64,000 nucleotides of DNA from WJMT01 sp964599635 (GCA_964599635.1 CAZRGM010000039.1:186001-250000); one strand, 5' to 3'; numbered from the stretch's first letter, positions 31,910 to 41,538 are shown. A program made the numbers and translations. The notes: generated from the sequence alone by a model not told the origin.

Positions 31910-33040
31910 TTAAAATTTGACCTTAAGTCCGGTCTGAAAAATGAATCCACTAAGATCTAACACTGCTTTTCGTGCCGTGGAGTATCCTGTGGGTTCCTGT
32001 GTAAAGAAAGCTAATTGGGGAGGGCCTTCTCCTTCGAGATAATAAAGCGTTCCCTCTTCTTCAATGTCATCAAACGATAGAGGAGGAAGAACAGATTTTT
32101 TTTTATTGCTTTTTCCCTTAAATCCAGAGATCTTTGCGTATCGGCCTCGGCCTTCTAGAATGAAGGAAGCCCTTGGATTAAAATTGATTTCAATCCCCAA
32201 TCCGCCGTGGATGCCGAACCCCGTGGCATGAGCTTTATGGTTGATAACATCCAGAGGATACCAAGAGGAGTAAAGTCTGTTTGAATAATTTGTGATAAAA
32301 AAAGAAGCACCACCATTTAGGTTGAAATGAATCAATTGGCTCATTGGAAGATTATAAAAGGCACCCAGCCGAATCGGATAAGCCGTGATCCTGGGAGAAG
32401 TTCCCATTTGGTTTTCATCGTAAGCATTGGGTTCATGAAAGAAAAGGCGGCTCTGCTGGGTGAGGTGAATATACCCAAAGCCGATCCCGACACCTAATTT
32501 TGGATTGAGATTGTACATAAGATCTGCAAAGACCTCAAATCCTGAGTCAAAGTTTTCAAACCGATCGTCCATGACAAATCCATAAGAGGAAATTAAATCA
32601 GAAGCTGAATCATAGAGTCCCTGATCTCCCTTTCTTATGTCTCCTCCATTGAAAAAAGCAGGTCCAGCTGTCATTTTCAGACTCAGTCCGATTCCTTCGA
32701 AAAATTCGGATTCTTCCTCCCAATAATTTAATTCCTCAACGATTTTCTTTCTCATCACGTCAACATCCTTGGAATTAATATATCCTATGGTCACAATTCC
32801 CTCTTCATCAGGACCAATAATGACCCGGAACCATTCATTGTTTTTTTCATAGGATTTCAAGACAAATCCTTTAGGAAGAGTGATCACAACTGTGCTCTCT
32901 GTGTCAGGAATCACATGAACGTCTGTTTCATCGTTTTTGACTTTAAGCTCCCATTCTGATGATTTTTGGCCCCAAGAATAGGGGCAAAAAATCAGGATAC
33001 CTAACCCAAAGAACATCATGAAAATGATTATTTTTCTCAT
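31910..33040 (-). CDS. Outer-membrane beta-barrel protein with N-terminal SH3-like domain
   Basis: A 376-residue protein. The signal peptide is about 1-24. An SH3b-like domain (about 28-95) contains DVHVIPDTESTVVITLPKGF and WFRVIIG...GYINSKDV. The rest has alternating amphipathic strands with aromatic girdles (FEVFADLMYNLNPKLGVGIGFGYIHL, LGAFYNLPMSQLIHFNLNGGASFFI, GFGIHGGLGIEI, ASFILEGRGRYAKI). It ends in GFIFQTGLKVKF, a C-terminal Phe typical of outer-membrane barrels. Probably an 8-10-strand OmpA/OmpW-sized barrel. It precedes the GWxTD gene in one operon. Confidence 0.7.
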   Translation of the reverse strand: MRKIIIFMMFFGLGILIFCPYSWGQKSSEWELKVKNDETDVHVIPDTESTVVITLPKGFVLKSYEKNNEWFRVIIGPDEEGIVTIGYINSKDVDVMRKKIVEELNYWEEESEFFEGIGLSLKMTAGPAFFNGGDIRKGDQGLYDSASDLISSYGFVMDDRFENFDSGFEVFADLMYNLNPKLGVGIGFGYIHLTQQSRLFFHEPNAYDENQMGTSPRITAYPIRLGAFYNLPMSQLIHFNLNGGASFFITNYSNRLYSSWYPLDVINHKAHATGFGIHGGLGIEINFNPRASFILEGRGRYAKISGFKGKSNKKKSVLPPLSFDDIEEEGTLYYLEGEGPPQLAFFTQEPTGYSTARKAVLDLSGFIFQTGLKVKF

Positions 33041-33177
33041 TTGGATATCCCTTTAAAGTTCTTATTTTTTATCTTTCAGGGTTATAATTTTTCAATCAAT
33101 GAAGCTGGCTTCTTTTTCTCATGTTACCTATTATATTTTATTTATTATAGTGCTTACGCAAATAATTTACCAGTCTG

Positions 33178-33236
33178 ACCGAGTCAAAAAAATGGAGACT
33201 CCTTATTCGAATTTGATGAGTTATCAGGGATAAATG
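33178..33236. repeat. Degenerate, shortened copy of the intergenic repeat
   Basis: Begins ACCGAGTCAAAAAAATGG (compare ACCGATTCATAAAAAAATGG at 43471) and ends ATCAGGGATAAAT (compare ATCCAGGATAAAT near 43537). The middle is shorter and diverged. It abuts the ThiF stop codon. Weak but same order and orientation as copy B. Confidence 0.35.
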
Positions 33237-33237
33237 T

Positions 33238-33858
33238 TCATATATCATCGCCTAAAAGTAATTCTAAAGCGATATTTGCTTGCCAGTTAGCCATTAGGCA
33301 AACTTTAGGAGCGATAAGGACGTCGTGTTCACTTGATTTGGCCTTTTCATCATAACAAACATGAAGGTTTCCAAGGTGTTCTGTTTTAATCCGATCACTT
33401 TGACCGTAACCAGCAACACCTGAAGCAGCAATGAGAGGAATAGACGGAAGATTCTCAAGGATTTCTTCGATAAAGGTTAATTTTGTCTCCGCATCATCTA
33501 AAGCTTCAATGATTATATCGGCTGTCGTAAACGGTAAATGCATTTGTCCTTGTTTTATCTTCAGTTGTACCGCATCTACAGTCACTTGTAGATTTATTCG
33601 ATGAATATTTTCTTTGACAGCCTCGACTTTTTTCATACCGATTTGATCTAAAAAAAAGAATTGCCGGTTTAAATTACTCTCTTCAACAACATCAGAATCA
33701 ACAATGATGATGTGGCCGATTCCTGATCGGGCTAATGTCACGGCTGCATTTGAACCAAGACCGCCAGCTCCAGCGATACCAACGATTTTTTGAGAAAGTA
33801 TTTCTTGAATTTGCTTTATTTTCTGTTGGCTCATCAGTTTAGGGGTAGGATCTTTCAA
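33238..33858 (-). CDS. ThiF-family adenylyltransferase (E1-like)
   Basis: A 206-residue E1-like enzyme. The ATP-binding loop is IVGIAGAGGLGSNAAVTLARSG, followed by IIVDSDVVEESNLNRQFFF (adenylation Arg), IGMKKVEAVKENI and IIIEALDDAETK. The size and the ASGVAGYG region match clostridial-type ThiF, which activates the ThiS C-terminus for thiazole synthesis. No zinc CxxC pair is visible. No thiS, thiG or thiH lies in the window, so the partner is elsewhere or differs. The start is TTG 33858; ATG at 33834 is an alternative. Confidence 0.8.
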   Translation of the reverse strand: MKDPTPKLMSQQKIKQIQEILSQKIVGIAGAGGLGSNAAVTLARSGIGHIIIVDSDVVEESNLNRQFFFLDQIGMKKVEAVKENIHRINLQVTVDAVQLKIKQGQMHLPFTTADIIIEALDDAETKLTFIEEILENLPSIPLIAASGVAGYGQSDRIKTEHLGNLHVCYDEKAKSSEHDVLIAPKVCLMANWQANIALELLLGDDI

Positions 33859-34171
33859 AATTCTTAGATCCTCTTCCAGGATTTTTTTCTGATGATGGCA
33901 GTTTTAATTTTATTAATTTCCACCCTCTGAATGGCATTATTGCCATCATACATACAAAAAGCAAGTCTAGTCAAGAAGGAAGTTGATGATGACTCGAATA
34001 CCGATGCAGCCTCTTCAAAGAGTGAGATTCTCAATCCTGTTTTACTCGAATCGATCATGCCCAGACAGAACGATCACGAAAAATATCTTATAAATTTTAT
34101 TGATTTATCACACTGTAGAATAGTATGGTTAAATGTGTTCAATGAAAAAAAATATAAGGAGTTAAACTGAA
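33859..34171. other. Divergent spacer without a supported gene
   Basis: The 313 bases between ThiF and the S9 peptidase. Short frames exist on both strands (33864-34058 minus, 33931-34170 plus), but neither resembles a known family or has a good ribosome site. ATAAGGAG (34155-34160 region) serves the peptidase start at 34172. Confidence 0.5.
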
Positions 34172-36250
34172 ATGAAAAAGAATTTTTGTTTTTTCCTCAT
34201 GTTAATACTTTTTATTACGAGCATACAAATTTGGGCAGAATCATCATTGACATTAGAACAAATCTTGAGTCCGCCCTATCCCTGGGGTCTAGTATCTGCC
34301 CAAAAAGCTGATCGAATTGCCTGGGTATTTAATTCCCAAGGAGCTAGAAATATTTGGACTGCCGCAGCACCCGATTTTAAACCCGTTAACTTGACTCAAT
34401 TTTCCCGTGATGAAGTCTTTGAAATCCCAGATATTAACATAACTCAAGATGGCAAAACTATTGTTTTCGTTAGAGGTGGCCGGCCGAACAGCGAGGATTG
34501 GGTTACAAATTCTGACAGTGATCCCGCTGGAAGAGAACAGGCTGTATGGGCCGTTCGAACAGACAGTCAAATAATGTGGAAACTTGCTCCGGGAAGAGAT
34601 CCGGTTCTTTCTCCAGATGGGAAATGGGCTTTGTTGGTTAAGGACGGTCTGATCTATCGGGTTTCCTTATCTCTTCCTCCGGATCCTAATGAATTGCCGG
34701 AGAGTGAGTTGATGTTTAGAGCTGCCGGACAAAATGGATTTCCACAATGGTCTCCTGACTGTACAAAGATAGCTTTTGTCAGCAGACGCGGGGATCACAG
34801 TCTGATAGGTGTTTACCATATATTCAAAAGAAAAATCACATGGATTGCACCATCTATTGACCGGGACAGTGATCCTCAATGGTCTTCAGATGGGCAGAAA
34901 ATCGCTTTTGTTCGCCAGCCAGGTCTTCAGTATGATGCCCCTTCTCGTTTCCGATATCGGGGACCCGCTGAGCTTGAAATCTGGATCGCGGATGCAGACA
35001 AAGGGACTGCCAGTAAGATATGGAGTTCTCCTAAAGAACAACCTCGTTTTTATTCTTTCCGAAACTTTGAGCTCACAGCTAATGATAGAATCCTATTTAC
35101 AGCGGAAAATGAAGAATGGAATCATGTGTATTCTCTTCTTATTTCAGAAGGCAAACCGCTAGATCTGACACCTGGAGAAGGTTTTGTTGAACAATTGGGA
35201 CTCAGCAGTGACGGACAAACTCTGTTTTTCAGCAGTAACCGAGCGGATATCCACGGACGACATATCTGGAAAGTCCCTACTTCAGGGGGAGAGATGGTTC
35301 AGCTAACCAAAAAAAATACCATCGGAACTTATCCAAAAGCTCTTGGTACAGGCAATAAGGTGGCTTTTCTCTATGCCACGGCTGTTTACCCCACTTCTAT
35401 TGCTATGGTTCCTGCTGATGGAGGGAAGATCGAAATTGTCGCACCAGAGAAGTTTCCCGAGGAATATCCTGTTGATGATTTAGTTATTCCTGAACTGGTG
35501 ACGGTCAAAGCTCCTGACGGGCTAGAGATTCCCTGCCAATTGTTTCTTCCCAAAGATGCTCAACCCGGTGATAATCGTCCAGGTTTGATTTATACTCACG
35601 GCGGTCCTATCCGCCAGATGCTCTTGGGATGGCATTATATGGAGTTCTATTCAGAGGCATACGGAATTAACCAGTACTTTGTCAACAAAGGTTATGTAGT
35701 GATATCGATCAACTATCGCAGTGGAATAGGCTACGGTCGTTCATTTAGGGATGCAGAGAATATTGGTATGCAGGGGGCGTCTGAATATCAGGATGTCTTG
35801 GCAGGGGCCCAATACCTCCAGAGTCGTCCAGAAGTCGATCCAAAAAGGATTGGGAAATGGGGCCTTTCTTATGGAGGGTACCTGACAGCCATGGCATTAG
35901 CTAGGAATTCAGACATATTTAAGGTGGGCGTTGACATGGCTGGTGTGCATGATTGGTCCCAATTGCGGAGTCGGCTTAATGAAAACATGCGCAAAACCGC
36001 ATGGGAGTCATCACCGGTTGCCCATATTGAGACCTGGCTTTCTCCAGTTCTTTTTATTCATGGTGACGATGACCGTAATGTTCCTTTCCAGCAGACAACT
36101 GATATTGTACAAAAGCTGAGAGCAAAAGGAGATGTTCATATCGAACTTATGATTGCTCCTGATGAACCGCATGAATTTTTGCTTTATAAAAATAAGATGG
36201 AAGCCTACAAACGCACTTTTGAGTTTATCAATCGTTTTATTGGAAGGTAA
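34172..36250 (+). CDS. Secreted S9 family prolyl oligopeptidase/acylaminoacyl peptidase (first)
   Basis: A 692-residue protein. The signal peptide (residues 1-22) ends at IQIWAES. The N-terminal half is a beta-propeller with TolB-like blades (DPVLSPDGKWALL, FPQWSPDCTKIAFVSRRG, DPQWSSDGQKIAFVRQ, LGLSSDGQTLFFSSNRAD). The C-terminal alpha/beta hydrolase has nucleophile Ser566 (GLSYGGYLTA), Asp634 (HGDDDRNVP) and His667 (EPHEF). The oxyanion region is YTHGGPIRQM. It would cleave short peptides in the periplasm. A second S9 gene follows on the same strand after 161 bases. Confidence 0.9.
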   Translation: MKKNFCFFLMLILFITSIQIWAESSLTLEQILSPPYPWGLVSAQKADRIAWVFNSQGARNIWTAAAPDFKPVNLTQFSRDEVFEIPDINITQDGKTIVFVRGGRPNSEDWVTNSDSDPAGREQAVWAVRTDSQIMWKLAPGRDPVLSPDGKWALLVKDGLIYRVSLSLPPDPNELPESELMFRAAGQNGFPQWSPDCTKIAFVSRRGDHSLIGVYHIFKRKITWIAPSIDRDSDPQWSSDGQKIAFVRQPGLQYDAPSRFRYRGPAELEIWIADADKGTASKIWSSPKEQPRFYSFRNFELTANDRILFTAENEEWNHVYSLLISEGKPLDLTPGEGFVEQLGLSSDGQTLFFSSNRADIHGRHIWKVPTSGGEMVQLTKKNTIGTYPKALGTGNKVAFLYATAVYPTSIAMVPADGGKIEIVAPEKFPEEYPVDDLVIPELVTVKAPDGLEIPCQLFLPKDAQPGDNRPGLIYTHGGPIRQMLLGWHYMEFYSEAYGINQYFVNKGYVVISINYRSGIGYGRSFRDAENIGMQGASEYQDVLAGAQYLQSRPEVDPKRIGKWGLSYGGYLTAMALARNSDIFKVGVDMAGVHDWSQLRSRLNENMRKTAWESSPVAHIETWLSPVLFIHGDDDRNVPFQQTTDIVQKLRAKGDVHIELMIAPDEPHEFLLYKNKMEAYKRTFEFINRFIGR

Positions 36251-36312
36251 TGAAAACAGAATAATGGTGGAATAGATCTAAACTTATTGATAAATCACAA
36301 TAAGGAAAGATT

Positions 36313-36343
36313 GAAAGCATCGCCGTTTTTTTATAAATAGATG
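36313..36343. repeat. Degenerate partial copy of the intergenic repeat
   Basis: GAAAGCATCGCCGTTTTTTTAT aligns to the reverse complement of 43470-43502 with about 25 of 31 positions matching. The preceding bases (GATAAATCACAATAAGG) are a faint match to the left part. It lies between the two S9 peptidase genes. Confidence 0.4.
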
Positions 36344-36411
36344 AGATTAATTAAAAAGCCTTGAGTTATCATGAAAACATGAGACTGATTCATAGAATGG
36401 AGGTAGATAGT

Positions 36412-38454
36412 ATGAAAAAAACTTTTGTGATGGTTGGTATCCTCCTTTTTACATTGACTGGCATAGGTATCCCTGCACAGGAAAAAAGGGCTATGACGGT
36501 GGACGATGCCCTGAATATGATCCAGGTAAGAAACCCTCTCATCTCTCCTGACGGGAAATGGGTGTTTTTCTCTCAGTCAGAACTCAGTTGGAGAGAAAAC
36601 AAGCGACAGACAAAGCATTATATGGTATCAGCTGAAGGCGGGGATCCTTTTCAGTATATTGGAGAAGAGGGGGGAAGCGGCTTCCAGTTTTCTCCTGATG
36701 GAAGTTCATTGACCTTTAAGCGAAAAAAGGATGAGAGCCAGCAAATATTTTTGATGCGGACTTCAGGTGGAGAAGCAGTGCAGTTAACAAAACATGAAAA
36801 CAGCATCGAAGACTATAAATGGGGGCCGAAGTCTCAGAAAATTTATTTCGTAGCAGAAGAACCTTTGAGCAAGGAAGAAAAAGAAGAACGAAAGGCCGGC
36901 ACTGATTCTATATTTGTGGACGAAGGCCCGAATGGTCAAACTCAAGACAGCTGGGAGAATCTCTGGGTATTCGATCTGGAGACCAAAAAAGAAATTAGGC
37001 TGACCGAGGAAAAATTCATGCTGGGAGATTTTGATATTTCTCCTGACAATAAAAAGATTGTTTTGACAGCCCGGTATTCCAACAGACGCAATGATGGCTA
37101 TAAAGACGAGGTTTATCTTTTTGACATTAGATCCAGAGAAATGAAACAATTGACTCATAATAATGCTCCGGAAAGCGGCTTAAAATGGGCGCCAGACGGA
37201 AAAACGATTGCTTATCTGGCTTCCAGCAATAAATTATGGCTTAACCGCAATGCTAAGATCTTTCTTATAGATGTAGAGAGCGGAGAACAACGCTTGCTGT
37301 CTCAAAAATATGAAGGATCCATAAGGAATCTTGCTTGGACATCAGACAGCCGAAATATTCTCTTCAACGGCCAACAAAGAACCAATTCCAATTTATATCG
37401 AATGGATGTTCAAAGCGGTGAATATCAAAATTTGACTGATGTATCCGGAAGCCTGCGGATAGGATCCTTTTCTCGTGATTGCAGCCGGATTGCTTATATC
37501 TTTTCTGATTATAATACTCCATCAGATGTGTATATGACTGAGGTGAATTCGTTTCATCCGGTGCGTCTTTCCCATGCCAATCCATGGGTGGAGAAGGAAC
37601 TGCTGCTGGCCGATATGAGGCTTCTTCAGTGGGAAAGCGTCAAGGATTTTTCCATTGAGGGACTCCTTCATCTTCCTCCTGGCTATAAAGAAGGGCAGAA
37701 ACTTCCCCTTATATTAAATATTCATGGCGGTCCTGCCGGCTGTTTCACGAACAGCTTTCGTGCTGATTATCACATCTATGCCGGCCTCGGTTACATTTCT
37801 CTCTCTCCTAATGTTCGTGGCTCCAGTGGATACACAGATCAGCTGCGCGAAGGGAACACAATCCAAGCTGGCGATGGTATCGGGCAGGGAGATTATCGGG
37901 ATTTGATTAAGGGAGTTGACAGAGTTATTGCTCAGGGCTATGCGGATCCGAACAAACTAGCCCTGCGGGGTTGGAGTTATGGGGGTATTTTGGGAGGATG
38001 GACCATTACTCAGACAAAACGGTTTAAGGCAGCCTCTTTAGGTGCAGGGGTCTATGCTTGGCTCTGCGAATACGGTCCAGGATTCAATCATGATGTCCGG
38101 CTTTGGCATATTGGCGAGAATCCCTGGAAAAATCCAGATGCCTGGCTGAAACAGTCTGCTTTTACATACGTAGAAAACATAGTAACGCCGACTTTACTTA
38201 TCCATGGCATGAAAGACACGACGGATACGGAATCTCAAAGTATGCTTTTCTTTACAGCACTTAAAGATATTGGGAAAGTTCCGGTTCGGTACATCCGGGT
38301 TCCCCGAGAGCCACATGGATTTCAGGAACCGCGTCACCAGAGAACCCGAACTATTGAAGAAATCAAATGGTTTCAAAAACATGTGCTGAATCAGGATTGG
38401 AAACCTTGGGTGAGGGAAAGCGAAGAGAAAGAAAGGGATAAAAAGGAAAAATAA
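36412..38454 (+). CDS. Secreted S9 family peptidase (second)
   Basis: About 680 residues from ATG 36412, which has GGAGG eight bases upstream and gives a signal peptide (MKKTFVMVGILLFTLTGIGIPAQ). An upstream TTG at 36361 would add 17 unlikely residues. The propeller blades read NPLISPDGKWVFFSQ, GFQFSPDGSSLTFKR, DFDISPDNKKIVLTA and GLKWAPDGKTIAYLAS. The hydrolase domain has the nucleophile Ser in GWSYGGILGG, Asp in HGMKDTTD and His in EPHGF. It ends with a charged KEKERDKKEK-like tail. Its TAA shares a base with the ATG of the next gene (TAATG), so translation is coupled. Confidence 0.9.
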   Translation: MKKTFVMVGILLFTLTGIGIPAQEKRAMTVDDALNMIQVRNPLISPDGKWVFFSQSELSWRENKRQTKHYMVSAEGGDPFQYIGEEGGSGFQFSPDGSSLTFKRKKDESQQIFLMRTSGGEAVQLTKHENSIEDYKWGPKSQKIYFVAEEPLSKEEKEERKAGTDSIFVDEGPNGQTQDSWENLWVFDLETKKEIRLTEEKFMLGDFDISPDNKKIVLTARYSNRRNDGYKDEVYLFDIRSREMKQLTHNNAPESGLKWAPDGKTIAYLASSNKLWLNRNAKIFLIDVESGEQRLLSQKYEGSIRNLAWTSDSRNILFNGQQRTNSNLYRMDVQSGEYQNLTDVSGSLRIGSFSRDCSRIAYIFSDYNTPSDVYMTEVNSFHPVRLSHANPWVEKELLLADMRLLQWESVKDFSIEGLLHLPPGYKEGQKLPLILNIHGGPAGCFTNSFRADYHIYAGLGYISLSPNVRGSSGYTDQLREGNTIQAGDGIGQGDYRDLIKGVDRVIAQGYADPNKLALRGWSYGGILGGWTITQTKRFKAASLGAGVYAWLCEYGPGFNHDVRLWHIGENPWKNPDAWLKQSAFTYVENIVTPTLLIHGMKDTTDTESQSMLFFTALKDIGKVPVRYIRVPREPHGFQEPRHQRTRTIEEIKWFQKHVLNQDWKPWVRESEEKERDKKEK

Positions 38455-39686
38455 TGGCGTTAAATATTGATTTTGTAAGAAAACAGTTCCCGTCTCTTTC
38501 AGGAGAATGGGTGTTTTTTGATAATGCGGGGGGTTCCCAACCCCTTCAATCTGTTGTCGATAGAATAAGTGAGTACTTATTGACTTCAAATGTTCAATTG
38601 GGAGCCTCTTATGAAATATCGCAGCTGGCCGTAGAAAGAGTGAGAAGAGCTGCTGAGGCCATGTCCGAATTAGTTAATGCCCAAAAATCGTCTGAAGTTG
38701 TGATGGGTTCCTCGACTTCTTTATTGATGAGGATTCTTTCTTTATGCTTAGGTGAAACATTGGATCCAGAAGATGAGATTATTGTAACAAACAGTGATCA
38801 TGAAGCCAACATAGGCCCATGGAGAAGTCTGGGAAAAAAAGGATTAAAAATTAAGGAATGGAAGATAAACAGAGATTCACTAAGGTTGGAATTGGAAGAC
38901 CTGAAAAACTTAATATCCCATAAAACCAAATTGGTGGCGATCAATCATGTCTCCAATATATTGGGAACCATCAATCCCATTAAGGAAATAACAGAAATTG
39001 TCCATAAAAACAAGGCTCTGATCTGTGTGGATGGAGTGGCCTATGCCCCTCACCGTCTAATTAATGTTCAGGAATGGGACGTTGATTTTTATGCTTTCAG
39101 TTTCTATAAAGTTTATGGTCCTCATTATGCTTTACTTTTTGGAAAAGAGTCACTTTTAATGGATTTACCTGGAATCAACCATTTTTTTATTAAAAAAACA
39201 GATATCCCTCTTAAATTTCAACCTGGAAATATTAATTTTGAGTTGAGTTATGGAATGATGGGATTGTGTGACTATTTGAATGAATTCGCGCAAATTCATG
39301 GCCAAGTTAAAGGGAGCCATGATTTAAGGAAGAATGCATCTAAGACGTTTAGTATTATCAAATCGCATGAAGAAACCCTCAGCTCACGTCTTTTGAATTA
39401 TTTGAACAATAAATCTAATGTCAAAATAATTGGGGAAAGAACTTTTGATGCTTTAAAAAGAGTGCCTACGATTTCATTCGTTGTTGATCAAATGAAAAGT
39501 GATTTCATTACAAAAGAGGTGGACAAACAAAAAATAGGCATTCGATACGGCCATTTTTATGCTAAACGCTTGATTGATGCATTGGAATTGGATAAACAAA
39601 ATGGAGTGGTACGAGTCAGTATGGTTCATTACAACACATTGGAGGAAGTAGACCGTTTGATCAAAATTTTTGACAAAATATTTTAG
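38454..39686 (+). CDS. Cysteine desulfurase-like class V aminotransferase
   Basis: A 410-residue fold-type I PLP enzyme. It starts with FPSLSGEWVFFDNAGGSQPLQSVVDRI. The PLP site includes VTNSDHEANIGPW, AINHVSNILGTINPI and the Schiff-base Lys in FSFYKVYGPHYALLFG. This N-terminus and the HYKVYGPH-type motif fit the cysteine desulfurase-like branch (VC1184 type) rather than IscS/SufS. No mobile catalytic-Cys loop is visible. It is translationally coupled (TAATG) to the S9 peptidase. It may act on cysteine, selenocysteine or kynurenine-like substrates released by peptide breakdown. Confidence 0.8.
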   Translation: MALNIDFVRKQFPSLSGEWVFFDNAGGSQPLQSVVDRISEYLLTSNVQLGASYEISQLAVERVRRAAEAMSELVNAQKSSEVVMGSSTSLLMRILSLCLGETLDPEDEIIVTNSDHEANIGPWRSLGKKGLKIKEWKINRDSLRLELEDLKNLISHKTKLVAINHVSNILGTINPIKEITEIVHKNKALICVDGVAYAPHRLINVQEWDVDFYAFSFYKVYGPHYALLFGKESLLMDLPGINHFFIKKTDIPLKFQPGNINFELSYGMMGLCDYLNEFAQIHGQVKGSHDLRKNASKTFSIIKSHEETLSSRLLNYLNNKSNVKIIGERTFDALKRVPTISFVVDQMKSDFITKEVDKQKIGIRYGHFYAKRLIDALELDKQNGVVRVSMVHYNTLEEVDRLIKIFDKIF

Positions 39687-39702
39687 AGTGAAACGGGATC
39701 TA

Positions 39703-39910
39703 CCTGGATTATTCACAAGTCGAGGTTTAATGAAATTTAAGTTGAATGAGGCGACTTTGAAGGAAATGTCGTGAATTGTGAATGGTCAATAATAAATTGA
39801 GAAAACCATGGCCATTGACCATTTTCAATTGACTGCTTTTGGAAAGGATTTTGTCTATTGCTGAAACGAAATGAATCATGAATGTGTCGCCATTTTTTTG
39901 TGAATGGTTC
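39703..39910. repeat. Intergenic repeat, copy A, split by a 136-base insertion
   Basis: Left part 39703-39723 (CCTGGATTATTCACAAGTCGA) matches the reverse complement of 43522-43542 at 20 of 21 bases. Right part 39860-39910 (starts GCTGAAACG, contains TCGCCATTTTTTT) matches the reverse complement of 43470-43520 at about 41 of 51. Between them is 136 bases absent from copy B, holding a perfect 10-base inverted repeat (AATGGTCAAT 39781-39790, ATTGACCATT 39814-39823). Confidence 0.7.
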
Positions 39911-39999
39911 AGATTAATTCTTGCATACATCAACATCAGAATATTATGATATTCAAGAAATTTCAAATTAAGACAGATTCAAATGATGGAGAGAAATCC

Positions 40000-41538
40000 A
40001 TGAATAAGAGAAAATTAATTTTCATGTTTTCAGTCTTTTGTCTATTGTTTTTGCTTCCCTCTTATACAAATGGTAACTGCTTCACAATTCTAGTGGGAAA
40101 AGATGGTTCTGCTGATGGAGCTGTTCTTTTTGGACATAATGAACAGAACGGGGGGCGTAGAATTGTCAACTACCGATATATCCCCAGAATGAGATATCAG
40201 CCTGGAGCTGAAGTGATTCTCAGAAATGGGGGAAAATTGCCCCAAGTTGAGGAGACCTGGGCTATGTTATGGCTTCAGAATCCTGGAGTTCAGTTCGGTG
40301 ATTCTTATTTTAATGAATGGGGGGTCGTGGTGTCTTCAGATGGTTGCTCCACCAGAGAAGATTCTAATAAAGAACTCATAAACAGAGGACAAATAACAGA
40401 CGGAGGAATTGGCTACATGCTCAGGCGTTTGGTGGCTCAAAGGGCTAAAACTGCAAGAGAAGGAGTGAAGCTCGCAGGGGACCTGCTTAATCAATTTGGT
40501 TATACTTCTTCCGGACGTTCTCTCATCATTGCAGATCCCAATGAAGCCTGGGTTTTAGCTATAGCAAGAGGAAAACATTGGATCGCTCAGAAGTGTCCAG
40601 ATGATGAAGTGGTTCTTCTTCCTAATATTCATATTATTGGGGCCGAGGCAGATATCAATGACACTGAAAATGTTTTGGCTTCACCCGGATTAGTGGAATA
40701 TGCGGTTGAGAAGGGATGGTATGATCCTTCATCAGGAAAGCCTTTCAGCTTTAAAGAGGCTTTTTCATCGCCTCCCTATGAGAAAAGCTTCATGGGTAAG
40801 TATGGAGTTGACCCAAGACAATGGTACGCTCAGTGTATGGTTAAAGGGGAGGCCATAGATTTGAATGAAGTGAATGATCTTCCCTTTTCTGTAAAACCTA
40901 AGAACCTGATGACTGTTCAAAGCGTGGCAGATGTCTTGAGAAGTCATTTAGAAGGGACACCATTTGACACCACAGATCATTATCAACAGGGTTCCCCTCA
41001 TAAGATAAAATCTGAAGCCGCTAGGATTTGCGGTTCGACCACTCAGGAAGGAGCCGTCTATCAATTGAGAAACTGGATGCCTCCGGAGATCGGATGTGTG
41101 GTTTGGCGGTCTCTTGCTGCACCTTGTTCCAGTGTTTTGACTCCATGGTATCTGAGTATGGATGAAATGCCTAACCATTATTATAAACCGAGTGACCTTG
41201 AGGAAGAGCTTGATTTAAACAAGCATTTTAATTATCCCGAACAAAGATTAGAGTTTGATCCGAATTTTGCTTTTGATGTGTTCAATGAGCTCGAAAATTT
41301 GGTAGATATTGATTATAAAAATGGGATCAAAATTGTCCGTTCTGAATGGGATTCGTTTGAGGAGCAGCAGTTTGCTGTGCAGCCTTTATTAGAAGAGACT
41401 GCCTTGAAAATCTATGAGAAAGATAAAAACTTGGCTAAGGATTTTCTCACCGATTATTCTTTATCAAGAGCCACTCTCGCCCTTAATAAAGCCAAACAGC
41501 TGGTCAATAAGTTGAAGATGATTTATTGGAAAAATTAA
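40000..41538 (+). CDS. C69 family dipeptidase, secreted (second)
   Basis: About 512 residues from ATG 40000, with GGAGA eight bases upstream; the earlier frame from 39904 runs through repeat sequence. The signal peptide is residues 1-25 and Cys27 (NGNCFTILVGKDGSADGAVLFGH) is the expected N-terminal nucleophile. SGRSLIIADPNEAWVLAIARGKHW and GIGYMLRRLVAQRAKTAREGV are typical of PepD/C69 enzymes. It would release amino acids from dipeptides in the periplasm. It differs from the first copy in lacking the CDCGLC stretch after the nucleophile. Confidence 0.85.
   Translation: MNKRKLIFMFSVFCLLFLLPSYTNGNCFTILVGKDGSADGAVLFGHNEQNGGRRIVNYRYIPRMRYQPGAEVILRNGGKLPQVEETWAMLWLQNPGVQFGDSYFNEWGVVVSSDGCSTREDSNKELINRGQITDGGIGYMLRRLVAQRAKTAREGVKLAGDLLNQFGYTSSGRSLIIADPNEAWVLAIARGKHWIAQKCPDDEVVLLPNIHIIGAEADINDTENVLASPGLVEYAVEKGWYDPSSGKPFSFKEAFSSPPYEKSFMGKYGVDPRQWYAQCMVKGEAIDLNEVNDLPFSVKPKNLMTVQSVADVLRSHLEGTPFDTTDHYQQGSPHKIKSEAARICGSTTQEGAVYQLRNWMPPEIGCVVWRSLAAPCSSVLTPWYLSMDEMPNHYYKPSDLEEELDLNKHFNYPEQRLEFDPNFAFDVFNELENLVDIDYKNGIKIVRSEWDSFEEQQFAVQPLLEETALKIYEKDKNLAKDFLTDYSLSRATLALNKAKQLVNKLKMIYWKN

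Noticed and set aside
33864..34058. A 64-codon minus-strand frame just upstream of ThiF, considered as a ThiS or ThiF N-terminal piece
   Set aside because: It lacks a Gly-Gly end and the beta-grasp pattern, and known ThiF proteins of this type are complete at about 206 residues.
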